Notes under the pieces: model-generated
What the model was told of the DNA's origin: nothing
What the model saw: the letters and a program-made list of their open reading frames with translations, nothing else
Databases searched by the model: none
Translations under genes and position numbers: made by a program
NCBI GenBank assembly: GCA_963709665.1
Contig: CAVPWU010000006.1
Location: forward strand, 1 to 61,420
Direction of reading: 5' to 3'
From: DASZIT01 sp963709665
GTDB lineage: Bacteria > Actinomycetota > Acidimicrobiia > Acidimicrobiales > RAAP-2
DNA length: 61,420 nucleotides
Shown here: positions 7,813 to 18,254 of the stretch, piece after piece
Numbering within the stretch: position 1 is the first letter of the stretch
Layout of the letters: each line of letters begins with the position of its first letter

Positions 7813-9006
7813 ATGACCACTGCAGAGGACCTGGATCCGACGCTGTTCAGTCCCGAGCCCGAACAGCGTCGGGTGAAATATACGGTGATCAGCGTCGATG
7901 ACCACCTGGTCGAGCCCCCCGATATGTTCGACGGTCGGCTCCCAGCCCGCTTCCAGGCAGATGCCCCTCGGATAGAGGAGACCGCAGAGGGCCACCAGGT
8001 GTGGACCTTCGAGGGCAAGCACTACACCCAGGTGGGGATGAACGCGGTAGCCGGCCGGCGCCCCGAGAGCGTGGCCGTGGAGCCGTTCCGGTTCGATCAG
8101 ATGCGCAAGGGGTGCTGGGACATCGACGCCCGAATCCGGGACATGGACCTCAACGGGGTATGGGCCTCCCTCAACTTCCCCTCCCAGATCACCGGGTTTT
8201 GCGGGCGGGTCTTCTCGACCGCCGCTGACGCGGACCTCGGGCTCGCCACCACCCGGGCATGGAACGACTGGTTGTACGACGAGTGGTATTCGTCCTACCC
8301 GAAGCGGATCATCCCCTTGGGGATCACCTTCCTCACCGACCCCGAACTGGGGGCGATGGAGATCCGCCGGAACGCCGAGCGCGGCTTCAAGTCGGTCGCT
8401 CTCCCCGAGCGGCCCCACCGCATCGGCTTGCCCTCCCTGTTCGACGAGCATTGGCAGCCGATCATCGAGGCCTGCGCGGAGACCGAGACAGTGATCAGCC
8501 TGCATGTTGGTTCCTCGGGCATTGCCGACATGCCGCCCGGCGCACCGGCCATGGTGCTCGGGGCCACCCTGTTTGGGCAGCTATCGCTAACCGCCTGTTC
8601 CGAATGGTTGTGGTCCGGGTGGGCTCTGCGCTACCCCGACCTGAAGATTGCCATGTCCGAGGGTGGCATCGGCTGGGTAGCTATGCTCCTTGACCGGCTC
8701 GACAACATGGTCGACCGCTCCGGCTATGGACTGGGCTGGGACCTTCGCCCCGCCGACGTGCTCACGCGTAACTTCTGGTTTTGCACTCTCGACGATCCGT
8801 CGACCATCGTCACCCGCCACCGGATCGGCGTGGAGAACATCATGGTGGAGACTGATTACCCTCACGGCGACGGAACCTGGCCGGACACCCAGTCAGTCAT
8901 CGAACGGGTCTGGGGCGATATTCCCGATCACGAGATCCGGGCCATGTGTTGCGAGAACGCCGCCAGACTGTTCCGACATCCGTTGCCCGATGTTGTCCGA
9001 CCCTAG
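7813..9006 (+). CDS. amidohydrolase-2 family protein (island cargo)
   Basis: A 397-residue amidohydrolase of the actinobacterial group that opens with VISVDDHLVEPPDMF. It continues with NFPSQITGFCGR, the metal-site block ISLHVGSS, SEGGIGWVAMLLDRLD, and the terminal VETDYPHGDGTWP (a conserved Asp/His region) and ENAARLF. ATG 7813 is preferred over a start at 7771 because GGGGGGAGCGG directly precedes it. Relatives hydrolyse or decarboxylate cyclic acids in steroid and aromatic catabolism. The aldolase gene follows after 7 bp, so the two form a small operon at the distal end of the tRNA-Arg island. Confidence 0.85.
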   Translation: MTTAEDLDPTLFSPEPEQRRVKYTVISVDDHLVEPPDMFDGRLPARFQADAPRIEETAEGHQVWTFEGKHYTQVGMNAVAGRRPESVAVEPFRFDQMRKGCWDIDARIRDMDLNGVWASLNFPSQITGFCGRVFSTAADADLGLATTRAWNDWLYDEWYSSYPKRIIPLGITFLTDPELGAMEIRRNAERGFKSVALPERPHRIGLPSLFDEHWQPIIEACAETETVISLHVGSSGIADMPPGAPAMVLGATLFGQLSLTACSEWLWSGWALRYPDLKIAMSEGGIGWVAMLLDRLDNMVDRSGYGLGWDLRPADVLTRNFWFCTLDDPSTIVTRHRIGVENIMVETDYPHGDGTWPDTQSVIERVWGDIPDHEIRAMCCENAARLFRHPLPDVVRP

Positions 9007-9013
9007 GAGCCCC

Positions 9014-9751
9014 ATGGAGTTCTCCCCCACGCCTGACAAGCTGATCCCCGACCTCACCCCCCGCGAGGAGCTGGTCCTGTTGGCCCGTGCCCTTTGGCGC
9101 GAAGGCTACGACGATCACATCGCCGGTCACATCACCTACCGGCAGTCGGACGGCACCTTCCTTTGCAATCCCTGGTACCTCCTGTGGAGCGAGCTGCGGC
9201 CCGAACAGGTCATCCGGATCGACATCGACGGCAAGGTAGTGGAGGGAGACTGGCCGGCCCCTCTCGGAATCCCCCTCCACCTGGAGCTGCACAAGCTCCG
9301 TGACGATGTGATTGTGGCTATGCACAACCACCCCCGCTACGGCACCATCTGGGCCGACGCCGGACGCGTGCCCCCGATCTACGACCAGAGCTCGGCCCTG
9401 GGTGGCGGTGAGCTGGCCTTGGTCGACGAATACATGGGCGGAGTGGACAACTCGACCGCCGCCCGGTCCGCCGTGGCGGCGATGGGTGGGGCGGACATCG
9501 CTCTGCTGGCAAACCACGGCGTGTTCGTGTTGGGCGGCTCGATTCGGGCGGTTCACCAGCGGGCGGTCGCCCTCGAACAGCGGTGTCGAAATGCCTGGCA
9601 CGTGGAGGCTCTGGGCGGCGGCAAACCTCTCGTCGATGTCGTGGCCGGAATGTTTGCCAAGAGCGACGGCAATGGGTTCATTGGGTTCTGGGAGTCGATG
9701 GCGCGCGCCGAGTTGACGGCAGACCCAACCCTTCTGGACTCGGCGCGCTGA
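9014..9751 (+). CDS. class II aldolase/adducin family protein
   Basis: A 245-residue protein of the class II aldolase/adducin fold. Zinc ligands are visible as MHNHP (His104, His106) and LLANHGVFVLGG (His168). The family includes fuculose- and ribulose-phosphate aldolases and many decarboxylases or aldolases of unknown substrate. ATG 9014 follows an AGGAG sequence. Together with the amidohydrolase just upstream it looks like a two-step ring-cleavage or side-chain module. Confidence 0.85.
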   Translation: MEFSPTPDKLIPDLTPREELVLLARALWREGYDDHIAGHITYRQSDGTFLCNPWYLLWSELRPEQVIRIDIDGKVVEGDWPAPLGIPLHLELHKLRDDVIVAMHNHPRYGTIWADAGRVPPIYDQSSALGGGELALVDEYMGGVDNSTAARSAVAAMGGADIALLANHGVFVLGGSIRAVHQRAVALEQRCRNAWHVEALGGGKPLVDVVAGMFAKSDGNGFIGFWESMARAELTADPTLLDSAR

Positions 9752-9938
9752 TTCGCTCGGATGCGACCGCCGCGGTGATCATGCCCCCCTCAGATGGCGA
9801 TCAGCCGGCGAGTCGGCTGCGAAGGACCGCCTCCACCGGCGTGCGACCCTCAGTTCGATGGCGGGGTCAGGCACATCGGATCCATTCGTAGACCGGGATC
9901 CACGTGGACAGACGAGCCATGGGTCTGCCGCCCATTCC

Positions 9939-10091
9939 TCAGACCCCGTGCAGGTCGAAACTTTCGTGGGCGCTCACTGCGAGCCGCCCACTGAGGCGAG
10001 TGCTCGTCTGGTGGTCGAGGACCATGCGGACGGCCCGCTCCCTCAGTTCAGTCGGGTAGGGCGTGCGCCTCCGACTCTTCTCCTCTGACAT
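9939..10091 (-). pseudogene. IS3-type OrfA N-terminal fragment
   Basis: On the minus strand ATG 10091 opens MSEEKSRRRTPYPTEL, then RERAVRMVLDHQTSTRL, the typical start of the IS3 OrfA helix-turn-helix protein. The frame stops after 50 residues, about half the usual length, and no OrfB follows. It is preceded by GGAGCG. This is an IS scar in the island. Confidence 0.5.
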
Positions 10092-10539
10092 CGCTCCGTC
10101 CTCTCAAGAGGTGGAGCAGTCACCAATCCCGGGGCGAATCCCCAACCCCAATTTCGGCGGCTAGCGCTGGATTCCCCATTGTTGCTCCTCCGGCGTCCAA
10201 CGGGGGAACTGGGGTGCACCCGGCAAATGCCGCTATCAATCCATGCGCACAACCATCGAGCCAGGCAAGAGGAGGCTAGGACCGGCTCGATTGGGAGATG
10301 ACGACTTGGCTGGCGAGGGTGGGAGAACCGCCGGTTTTCTCACCGCGCCGCGTCGATTTGATCGAGACATCGTGGCCGACGGCCCGCACCCGTATGGGTT
10401 TCCCCTGGCCAAGGAGGACTCCCGGGAAGTCCGGGAAGTTGAGTCCCAGCGAGTGTGTACGACCCCCTGAGCTGAGGGACATCCCCCAGACGCGACGATC
10501 ACCGCGTCAACCTCAAGAAGCAGTTCCTACACAAACCAC
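10092..10539. other. non-coding region between IS scars
   Basis: About 450 bp with no convincing gene on either strand. The right part (about 10450-10539) presumably holds the left end of the IS256-type element. I could not fix its terminal inverted repeat because the right end is lost. Confidence 0.35.
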
Positions 10540-10554
10540 TTGAGGAGGATCACG

Positions 10555-11616
10555 GTGAACGTCCCCACCACTATCGACGCGGCTGCCTGGCTGGGCAAGT
10601 ACCTCGAAGGCGCCGACGGCGACCAGGATCTGGCGAGGGCCATGTTGGCGGCCTTCGCCGAGGCCCTGATGTCGGCCCAGGCCTCGATGCAGTGCAACGC
10701 CGCCTATGGCGAGCGCACCGACGAGCGGGAGAACTCCCGCAACGGCTACCGGATGCGGCCCTGGGACACCCGGGTCGGCTCGGTCGACCTGGCGGTCCCG
10801 AAGCTCCGCCAGGGCGTCTACTCCCCGGAGTTCCTGCTCCAGCCCCGGCGCCGGGCGGAGAAGGCCTTGGTGGCCGTGGTGTGTCAGGCCTACGTGGAAG
10901 GGGTGTCGACCAGGAAGGTCGACGATCTGGTCCGGGCCATGGGCATCGAGGGGATCTCCAAGTCCGAGGTCTCCTGGATGGCCCAAGAGCTCGACCATGT
11001 CGTGGCCGAGTTCCGGAATCGCCCGTTGGACGCCGGCCCCTATCGCTACCTCTGGATCGACGGCGTGACCCAACGGGTGAGAGAAGGCGGCCGGGTGGTC
11101 AACGTGACGGCCGTCATCGCCACCGCCGTCAACGCCGAGGGGCACCGGGTCATCGTCGGCTTGGACATCGTCACCACGGAGGACACGGCCGCCTGGACGG
11201 CCTTCCTGCGTTCGCTGGTGGCCCGGGGGCTCACGGGGGTGGAGCTGGTCATCTCCGATGCCCACGGAGGCATCAAGGCGGCCATCGCCCAGGTCCTGGC
11301 CGAAGCCACCTGGCAGCGGTGTCGGACCCACTTCATGGCCAACCTGGTGGCCAAGGGCAACTGGCCGATGATCGCCGCCCTCGTCCGGTCCATCTTCGAA
11401 CAACCCGATCGGGAGACCACCTGGGCCCAGCTGGCCGACGTGGTCGACAAGCTCACCCAGGCCGGGTTCAACGACGTCGTCGTCGGAGTGCCTGTCTGGC
11501 CGCCTACCGACGGCATTCAGCCGACCCCGGCGCCGATCATTCGGCACGAAGCCGCCGAGCGGTGCCGGGAGCGGATTCGCCGAGTCATCAGCACCGGCCG
11601 GGTTGCACAGCGGTGA
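10555..11616 (+). pseudogene. IS256-family transposase, 3'-truncated
   Basis: From GTG 10555, behind GAGGAGG, the protein follows the IS256/mutator transposase family for about 310 residues: RENSRNGYR, RRRAEKALVAVV, YVEGVSTRKVDDLV, YLWIDGVTQRV (first Asp, residue 169), LVISDAHGGIKAAI (second Asp, residue 235) and WQRCRTHFMANL. After LTQAGFNDVV near 11485 the family match ends and about 45 unrelated residues follow. The C-terminal quarter with the catalytic Glu is missing, so it cannot be active. The break lies next to the 3' end of the relaxase gene. Confidence 0.8.
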
Positions 11617-11759
11617 GCCACCACGACGACCAGCCGATGACCGGCGATGCCCGCTGGGGAGCTCCAGCCCCAGGCCCAGGTGCCAGCCAAACTCCGACCG
11701 AGTACCCATCTGCAGTGCTGGACGCCTGACAGCATCTCGGATCCCGCAACGAATGGGCC

Positions 11760-14700
11760 TCATCGCCCGAAGCCGGCATCGAGCTCGAGGTGGGGCACGA
11801 GTTCGTCGGTCTGCTCAGGGATCGACAAGGAGCGCCCGTAGTGGGAATCGAAGCCGAACTCGCCCTTGCCGGTTCGGTCGATTCGCCTGGCGACGCTGAC
11901 CGCATCCAAGGTTTTCGCCCAGTGGAGACGTTGCTCGGGATCCGTCGGCGCCGAACCCAGAAGGGACTCGTCTTGTAGATTCCACCGGCGGCGGTAGGCC
12001 TCGATAGCGCCGGCAGCAGTCCGCCACTGCTGGACCTGGTCGATTTGGTCGGGTAGCCACCCAAGGAGAGTGGTCACGTAGTCCGGCTGAGTGAAGGAGG
12101 CCACCTGTCCGAGCCGGTACTCATATCGCTGGATCTCCGCCTCCAACTCGGACCAGGTACTGATCTCCCCGTGGTGATCCGACAGCCACTGGCCGCGCTC
12201 TCGCTGACGTTCCACCAAGGAAGCCCTCTCGGCCGGTCCGGCAGGTCCACCCCCGGCCATCCCTGGGAGTTGGGAGACCCGATCGCAGAGGTCAGCGAGC
12301 TGATCGGTGAGGTCCGTCGGTGCATGCACCGCCAACCACTGCTCCAGCTCGGCGTGCTGGCGGTAGGTGGCGGCCATGGCATCCGGTTGGAGGACCGGCC
12401 AGACCGGGAGGCGGTCCTGGGCCATGGTCTGCTCCCGGCTCTGAGATAGGGCCTCCTTCAGGGACTGGAGGGCGTCCCGACGGGTGACATCGTCCTCGAG
12501 GTGACCGATCTCCCACCTCGGGTTCTCCGGTGATGCCACATACAGCCTGTTCGACAGCCGACCTCGGGAGAGCTGTGTGTAGCCAGCCTCCTGGTAGAGG
12601 CTGTCGCCACCCAGTCCGAAGGTGTGGTCCACCGTGATCCCCTGGGACCGGAACACGGTGAGGGCGTAGCCCAGACTGGTCGAAGCCTCCACGTAGCCGG
12701 GGGGAGCACCGCCCGTTCACCGCCGGCCAGCTGGACGACCAGGGAACGGGCGGTCGCCGTCAAAGACTCTCCCGTGAGCTCGGTGGCTGCGTCACCCTGG
12801 GGTCCACGAACGTCACCCTCCCTGGTGGGGGACGTGTCGAACGGGCCCACCGCTCCGACCACGGTGCCGAAGGTTCCGTTGCGGATACGGATCATCGGTG
12901 CGTCATCGCCCTGGACACCGACGCCAGCCACTGGAACCCGCTGGTTCCTCTCGAAGAGCACCCGGTCGCCGACGTAGAACGCCTTGTCGCCGAATCTCAC
13001 CTCCTCCCCCAGTTCGCCGCCGGCCAGCCGCCGGGCCCGGACCATGTCGTTCAGCGCTCCGACATCGGAACGCCGGACCGCCAGGATGGCGGTGGTGCAC
13101 CTTCGGTGGACGTCCCACCAGTCCTCGACGATGCGCTGCCGGGCCTCATCGATGGTGTCGGTGACGGTGACCCGGCCATGGTCGGCGTAGGCGCCGACCG
13201 CCGGGGTGACGTCACCCTCACGGAGGGCCACCAGGGCATCACGTTCCCACTGCTGGTCGGCGCCGGTTTGGCGGCGGTTGGTTGTCAGGATGACGACATG
13301 ATCACCCAGCTCGGCAGCCAGGGTGCGGATCGCCCCGCCAGCGTCGATGGAGGAGAGCTGCCGATTGTCGCCGACCAGAACCAACTTGGCCCCGGCGCCG
13401 TCGACAAAGGAGCGGAGCTGATCGAGAGGCCGGGTCCCCACCATGGACGCTTCGTCCACCAGGATCACGTCTCGGGCGGTGAGTCCGCCTCCTTCCCGGA
13501 TATCAGCCAGGAGCTGGGCCAGCGAAGAACTGGGAATGCCGGTGCCCGCCTGGAGGTCGGCAGCCGTCCGGGCCGCCACGGCCGTGCCGATCACCCGGAA
13601 GCCGGCCCACTCCCAGCCAAGACGAGCGGCGCCGAGCAGGGTCGACTTGCCGGTCCCGGCTTGTCCGACGACCAGGTCGTAGCCGTTGCCGGACGTGAGC
13701 AGTGCCCGCACGCCCGCCGCCTGCTCCGTATCCAGATGTCCGTGGAGCTCGAGGACCTGATCGACGATGGAGGAATCGACCCGGGCCGTCCCTGCGCTGA
13801 TCCTGGCCACGGCGGACCCGGTGATCCGTTGCTCGGCGGCGAGCAGTTCAGCGGTCGAATAGCGGCGATCGCCGGACGTTTCCGGGACCTGCTGTCCGCT
13901 CCGGGTGCGAACCCTGTCCACCGCCACACCCGGCTCGGCCAGCAGGCGGACCACGCCGGGTCGGGTGAGCAGTTCGTCGGCGAGGGCCACCGCCTCCGTC
14001 GGGGTGACGTCGAATGCCCTGGCCACCGCACTGATGGCATCCCGGCGGGTGAACGTCGAGCTGAGCAGGGTGACGGGCATGGACCGGGTCCCGATCGCTC
14101 CGTTGTCGATGGCCCTCGACTCGTCGATCTCCCAATCGTCCAGGGAGACCCCGTTCTCTCCAAGGAGGGCTCGGAAGATCTCCTCGACGGCCTCGGCCCC
14201 GGGCGGAGCCGACGGCTCCTGGCCGATGGCGGCCGAGAGATCCTCGAGCGTGGCGGGACGGCGGCCCCCGGTTCCGTCAGGGAGCTGTATGGCCTCCAAG
14301 CGCTCCCGCCACCGCTCACGGAGGAAGTCGCCCAGAGGGGCGGCCCGATGGTGACGGGGACGGGTCGCCAGGGCGACCGTCCGGGCGGTGCGATGGGAGT
14401 CCGACCCTCGGGCCTCCATGGCCGCCTCGATGTCGGCCCGACGGGTGGAGAACGCCTGGAGGATGGCCTTCGGGATGCCCGCCAACTCCCCCAGACCACT
14501 GCGGCGCACGTTCCACACCAACCCCAGGGGCGCCAGCTCGGCTCGGAGAGCCGCCTGGTAGAGGGTGCCGGCAGTCTTCGCCCAGACGAAGAGATGGCGT
14601 CCGTCGGGAGCCGACCAGATCCCGTCCGACCCCTGGACCAGGTTGGGCACCACCACGTGGGTGTGAAGTTGGGGATCGCCGGCCCGGCTCGTGCGGTGAC

Positions 14701-15151
14701 GGAAGGCAGCACCAAGAAACCCTTGAGCCTCGACAAGTCGATGGCCTCCGTCACCTCGTCGGCCAAAGCAGGCCTCCCGGGAGAGCTGCCCCAACACCGC
14801 CACCACTGCGCCATCGTGGGCGGCGGAGACCGCAGCACGAACGTCGTCGGACCCCATGGCCCAGAGCAGCGAGACCCCTTTGGGGGCGGAGAACGTCAGG
14901 TCGTAGCCAGGGCGGCGATCCGCCCGGAGCCGGACACAGAGGGGCTGGCCGTCATGCGCCCGACCTGCCAGCAAGTTCCGGAGGGCATCGGGGGCGACCT
15001 CACCGGTGAGCCCCAGGTTTCGAGCGGCCGAGCCCATCCACTGGCCGGGCGCCTCGCCCCTCCCGAGGTAGTAGTCGTCGACACTGTTTGCCACCTTGTC
15101 GAGGTAGTACTCAGCGCCGCCGGACACGGCGAGACGGCCGATCGAGAGCAT
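11760..15151 (-). CDS. MobF-type relaxase-helicase (TraA/TrwC-like), single frameshift
   Basis: A bifunctional conjugative relaxase of about 1,130 residues. From ATG 15151: relaxase tyrosines in GGAEYYLDK (15-16) and DDYYLGRGEAPGQW (27-28), TFSAPKGVS (87-94), and the metal motif FRHRTSRAGDPQLHTH (150-165). A superfamily I helicase follows, with Walker A GQAGTGKST (496-504) and motif II LVDEASM. At about 12700 the frame breaks after ERAVLPP. The next minus frame resumes as GYVEASTSLGYALTVFRSQG (UvrD-like motif VI), and adding one G restores the reading. The protein nicks oriT and unwinds the transferred strand. It is the only relaxase in the window. Confidence 0.85.
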
Positions 15152-15211
15152 CAGTTGGGGCGAACCGAGGAGGAGCAGAAGGCGTTCATGCCCCCAATCG
15201 TCCGGATTCTG

Positions 15212-15232
15212 CGTCACCCGAGACGTCACCCT
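15212..15232 (-). promoter_or_regulatory. tandem GGGTGACG operator upstream of relaxase
   Basis: On the minus strand two GGGTGACG octamers are spaced 12 bp start to start (15212-15219 and 15225-15232 on the + strand as CGTCACCC), about 60-80 bp upstream of the relaxase start. The same pair with the same spacing occurs before the recombinase trio and in the ssb/xis intergenic region. Confidence 0.5.
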
Positions 15233-15271
15233 GCCCTCTACCAGGGGGAACGCGGCCGAACGACGGCTTTT

Positions 15272-15284
15272 CGCCCGAAGGGCG
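15272..15284. other. short hairpin, possible part of oriT
   Basis: CGCCC-GAA-GGGCG forms a tight hairpin in the only sizeable intergenic region upstream of the relaxase. A second imperfect inverted pair (CCCT / AGGGGG) lies near 15231-15246. Relaxase genes often have oriT directly upstream. Placing it here is inference; no nic consensus is recognisable. Confidence 0.2.
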
Positions 15285-15303
15285 GCAGTTGTAGTGGGGG
15301 AGA

Positions 15304-15327
15304 CGCATATTCGATTGGCTTGTATTC
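15304..15327 (+). repeat. left inverted repeat flanking the recombinase trio
   Basis: CGCATATTCGA followed by TTGG and, 17 nt after the start of GCATATTCGA, GTATTC. Read inward it matches the inverted copy at 18405-18429: 11 identical bases, then A/T-TGG, then GTATTC offset by one base. Farther out both ends have a related CAGTTG...GTGG/TTGG block. The pair brackets exactly the three recombinase genes. Confidence 0.6.
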
Positions 15328-15360
15328 GAGAGCCTGACCACTGGCGGTGGGGTTCGGCCA

Positions 15361-16803
15361 TCAGAAGTTGGTTGTCTGGCGAGCCTTGGCGGCGGCATAG
15401 GCGGCCCAGTCGGTGCCGAGGGCGGCGGCCCGGTTGGCGACGGTGTTGCGGTGGTAGCCGAGTGAGCCGGAGATCAAAGGGGCGGGGAGCGTGCCGATGA
15501 GTCGGGCCAGAGCCGCCTGGCGACCCGCTCGGGTGACTCCCAGCCCGGACAGCTGATGAGACAAGGCCCGACCCGACAGATGGCTGTCCGGGAAGTTGCC
15601 CGGGAACAGCCAATCGGCTGTTCCGGTCGGTGTTCGGGAGTCGAGCAGCTCGGTCAGCAACGCCGCCATCGGGGCCGGGAGCGGCACCGGATTGGCACCG
15701 AGGGTCAGGAAGATCTCCCCGTTGCGGTCCTCGATGTCGGCGAGGGTGAGATCGCAGATCCGGTTGACCGACTGGGCGAGTCCCAGCACCAGGCACCCGG
15801 CCAGTCGCCCGCGCAGGTTGATGCTGTCGTCGCCCAGGAGCTCGTCGAGCAGCCGCCGCCGGTCGGACTCCGGGCCCGGCGTGAAGGACCGGACCGGGGG
15901 CTTCGGGAAGCTGAGCGTCGGGCGCCGGTTGAGCCGCCCCACCCAGCGGATGAAGTCCTCGGCGGACCGGGGGTTGGAGGCGGTGGCGAACCAGGCATCA
16001 AGGTCGGATTGGGCGACGGTGGCAACCGTCCGGCCGCGGGTGGCCAACCAGCTCAGCCAACGGAGTCCGGCATTGGCCCGGTTCCGACAACCGGCGACCC
16101 AGCTGTAGGCCAGGGGGCCGTCTTGGGCCCGGTCGACCAGGTCCCGGTGGTGCCGCCAGACCAGGTAGGTGCGCAGCAGGCGCCGGTGCTCGGGGTCGCC
16201 GATCACCTCCAGGAAGCGCACGCTCCACCGCTCGAAGTTCCCGAGCTGGGTGTCCCGACGGTCGATGACGCCCGCCCCCATCAGCAGCTGGCGGAGGTAG
16301 TCGACCTCCCGGCCCGGCGGCAGCGAGTCCACGCCGGCATGGTCGAGGGTGACCGTGCCGTTGGCCAAGGTCCGGAGCCGGTCGGCGGTTCCTCCCCGGC
16401 TCAGCCAGATCAGCCGTGCCCAGGGTCGGCCGGTGGAGGTGATCAGCTCCACCAGCGGCACCAACGCCGGGGTGACCTGGCCGGTCCCGTCGTCGAGGAG
16501 GGCGGCCAGCCGGCGCTGCAGCGAGCAGGCCAGGCAGGTGGCGGAGAACCACTGCTGGCCTTCGGCCCCACAGGTGGCGCAGAGGAACGAGCGGGGAATC
16601 GCCGCGCAGTCGACGCAGAGACCTGCTCCCTTCCCATCCCGCCCGGGCAGGAGCCGGTCGACCCCACAGCCCGCACACGGTCCTCGCCGCTGGACAGCGT
16701 GGCGCAGACAGGTCCGACACACCGGCCCCTCCGGCCAGGTCTGACACGCCCGCTGCGCCCGGTGGCAGCGGGCGCACTCCACCCGCTTGGCCGGGGCGGT
16801 CAC
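15361..16803 (-). CDS. zinc-ribbon tyrosine-recombinase-like protein
   Basis: From the GTG that overlaps the preceding stop (GTGA), a 480-residue protein. Residues 1-110 hold a series of CxxC pairs (CARC, CRTC, CAGC, CVDC, CATC, CLAC), which read as three zinc ribbons. The rest resembles a tyrosine recombinase: a core-binding helical part (AGLRWLSWLATRG), an Arg-I-like GLAQSVNRICDLTLADI, and a terminal SGSLGYHRNTVANRAAAL block where the LGH...Y motif belongs. The box-II HxLRH is not recognisable, so catalysis is doubtful. It is the last gene of the trio. It could be a DNA-binding partner or target-choice subunit of the intact recombinase. Confidence 0.65.
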   Translation of the reverse strand: MTAPAKRVECARCHRAQRACQTWPEGPVCRTCLRHAVQRRGPCAGCGVDRLLPGRDGKGAGLCVDCAAIPRSFLCATCGAEGQQWFSATCLACSLQRRLAALLDDGTGQVTPALVPLVELITSTGRPWARLIWLSRGGTADRLRTLANGTVTLDHAGVDSLPPGREVDYLRQLLMGAGVIDRRDTQLGNFERWSVRFLEVIGDPEHRRLLRTYLVWRHHRDLVDRAQDGPLAYSWVAGCRNRANAGLRWLSWLATRGRTVATVAQSDLDAWFATASNPRSAEDFIRWVGRLNRRPTLSFPKPPVRSFTPGPESDRRRLLDELLGDDSINLRGRLAGCLVLGLAQSVNRICDLTLADIEDRNGEIFLTLGANPVPLPAPMAALLTELLDSRTPTGTADWLFPGNFPDSHLSGRALSHQLSGLGVTRAGRQAALARLIGTLPAPLISGSLGYHRNTVANRAAALGTDWAAYAAAKARQTTNF

Positions 16804-17129
16804 CGGTTCGGGTCGACCCGGGCCCGCCGGGGCCGCCGCCGGGCGGCCAGATCGATGGGGGGCGGATCGCCCTCGCCGGGCCGGGGCGGCAACCCGGCCG
16901 CCACCCCGATGAGGTCGGCGGGCGTGCACGAGAAGATGTCACAGAGGGCAGCCAGGGTGGGGAGCGAGATGCGCTCGGGCACCCGGGCGGCCATCCGGTA
17001 GACCTGGGCGGTGGAGAGGTGGACGCCCCGGTCGGCCAGCAGCGGGAGCAGATCGGTGGTCTTCCAGACGCCGTGGGCGGCCATCACCTCCCGCAGCCGC
17101 CAGCTGTAGGTCACCGACCGGGTGGTCAC
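16800..17129 (-). CDS. XRE-type helix-turn-helix protein of the recombinase trio
   Basis: A 109-residue protein from GTG 17129, overlapping the recombinase stop by 4 nt. RLREVMAAHGVWKTTDLLPL and LSTAQVYRMAARVPERISL form a Cro/C1-like helix-turn-helix; LPTLAALCDIFSCTPADLIG is the characteristic XRE tail. A basic, Pro/Arg-rich C-terminus follows. Both neighbours overlap it by 4 nt, giving a rigid three-gene translational unit. It probably represses the unit or assists recombination. It is the middle gene, a slot taken by a recombinase in known recombinase-in-trio elements. Confidence 0.75.
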   Translation of the reverse strand: MTTRSVTYSWRLREVMAAHGVWKTTDLLPLLADRGVHLSTAQVYRMAARVPERISLPTLAALCDIFSCTPADLIGVAAGLPPRPGEGDPPPIDLAARRRPRRARVDPNR

Positions 17130-18238
17130 GATCCGGCCACCTTCCGGGATGGCCCCATCACCACGGCGTCCAGGGCGCTCCGCAGCATCCGGGTGCGGTA
17201 GTCGGAGGAGACCGAGGTGTAGATGGCGGTGGTGGAGGCGTGGCGGTGTCCCACCTGCTGCTGGACGAAGAGCACGTCGAAGCCGTCCTCGATCAGGTGG
17301 GTGACGTAGGAGTGGCGGAGGGAGTGCGGGCTGAGAGCGGCGTCCAGCCCGGCCTCTTTCGCCGCCGAAGCGAACGCCGAGTTGAGCCGGTCCTCGCTCA
17401 CCCGGTCGTCCCGCTCCGAGGGCCACAGGCCCGCCGCCCCCTCCCGGCGGACCGAGGGCCAGATGTCCGTCGTCCACTCGTCCATCACCTCGGCCGTCCA
17501 GCCCATCACCGTGAGCACCCCCCGACGCCGGGGGCCCGACCCGTTGGCCGCCTTGCCGAAGCGGACCTGGCAGACCCCGAAGTCACCGAACTCGGGGGCC
17601 TGGGGGTTGGCCCCGAAGTCGTGGCGCTCGAGCATCACCACCTCCCGGCGGCGCAGGCCCCAGCCGTAGGCGACCTTCAGCATGGTGGCGTCCCGGAACG
17701 CCGGCACCCACCCCTTGCGGCCTCCCATCCGGATCCGGTCGGCCCGGGCGTCGGCGGCGTCGAACAGGTCCTGGCACTCGGCCCGGGTCATCGACCGTCG
17801 CCCGGGCCGGGCCTCGGCGTCGACCACGTGGGACATCGAATTGGCCCCCGAACAGATCTGGACGGGGTGGGTCCCGAAGCGGGTGAGGCACTCCCCGTCC
17901 CAGCCGTAGACGGGGTCGCAGACGTAGGCCAGAAAGCCCCGGAGGCTGAGCTGGTAGCTCCGGAGGGTGGACGGTGCCCGGTGCTCCATCCGCAGCTCTG
18001 CCGACCACGTCTCGAACCCGGCGGGTGTCCACGCCCAGGGGAACGACGACGCCGACTCCTGGAAGCGACGGACCACCCGGGCGCCGGCGTCGATGGTGGC
18101 GAACGACAGGCTCCGAGCCAGTTGCTGGGCCCGCCAACCGTCGAGCATCGCCTCGAACACCGCCGACTCGGGATCCAGCTCCACGACACCGTCGACCAGG
18201 CTCAGATGAGCCGCCCCGACCACGTTCCTGCCTTGCAC
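17126..18238 (-). CDS. tyrosine recombinase (XerC/integrase type), trio gene 1
   Basis: A 370-residue site-specific recombinase with an apparently complete active site: Arg in GLRRREVVML (about 196), Lys in RFGKAANGSG (229), His/Arg in SPHSLRHSYVTH (305, 308), His in VGHRHAS (331) and Tyr in TTAIYTS (340). An N-terminal SAM-like core-binding domain spans about residues 25-110. It differs in sequence from the island integrase at 21442-22644. Its gene leads the trio, and inverted repeats at 15304 and 18429 bracket the unit, so it probably moves the trio or inverts or resolves DNA at those ends. Confidence 0.85.
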   Translation of the reverse strand: MQGRNVVGAAHLSLVDGVVELDPESAVFEAMLDGWRAQQLARSLSFATIDAGARVVRRFQESASSFPWAWTPAGFETWSAELRMEHRAPSTLRSYQLSLRGFLAYVCDPVYGWDGECLTRFGTHPVQICSGANSMSHVVDAEARPGRRSMTRAECQDLFDAADARADRIRMGGRKGWVPAFRDATMLKVAYGWGLRRREVVMLERHDFGANPQAPEFGDFGVCQVRFGKAANGSGPRRRGVLTVMGWTAEVMDEWTTDIWPSVRREGAAGLWPSERDDRVSEDRLNSAFASAAKEAGLDAALSPHSLRHSYVTHLIEDGFDVLFVQQQVGHRHASTTAIYTSVSSDYRTRMLRSALDAVVMGPSRKVAGS

Positions 18239-18254
18239 AAGGCCACCCTTCGTG

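Noticed and set aside
13106..15337. 743-codon + strand frame opposite the relaxase
   Set aside because: An antisense shadow of the MobF gene; no family match.
15152..15796. N-terminal extension of the relaxase to 15796
   Set aside because: The extension crosses the inverted repeat and the 3' end of the zinc-ribbon gene, and is Arg/Pro-rich. MobF proteins start close to the YY motif, so ATG 15151 is used.
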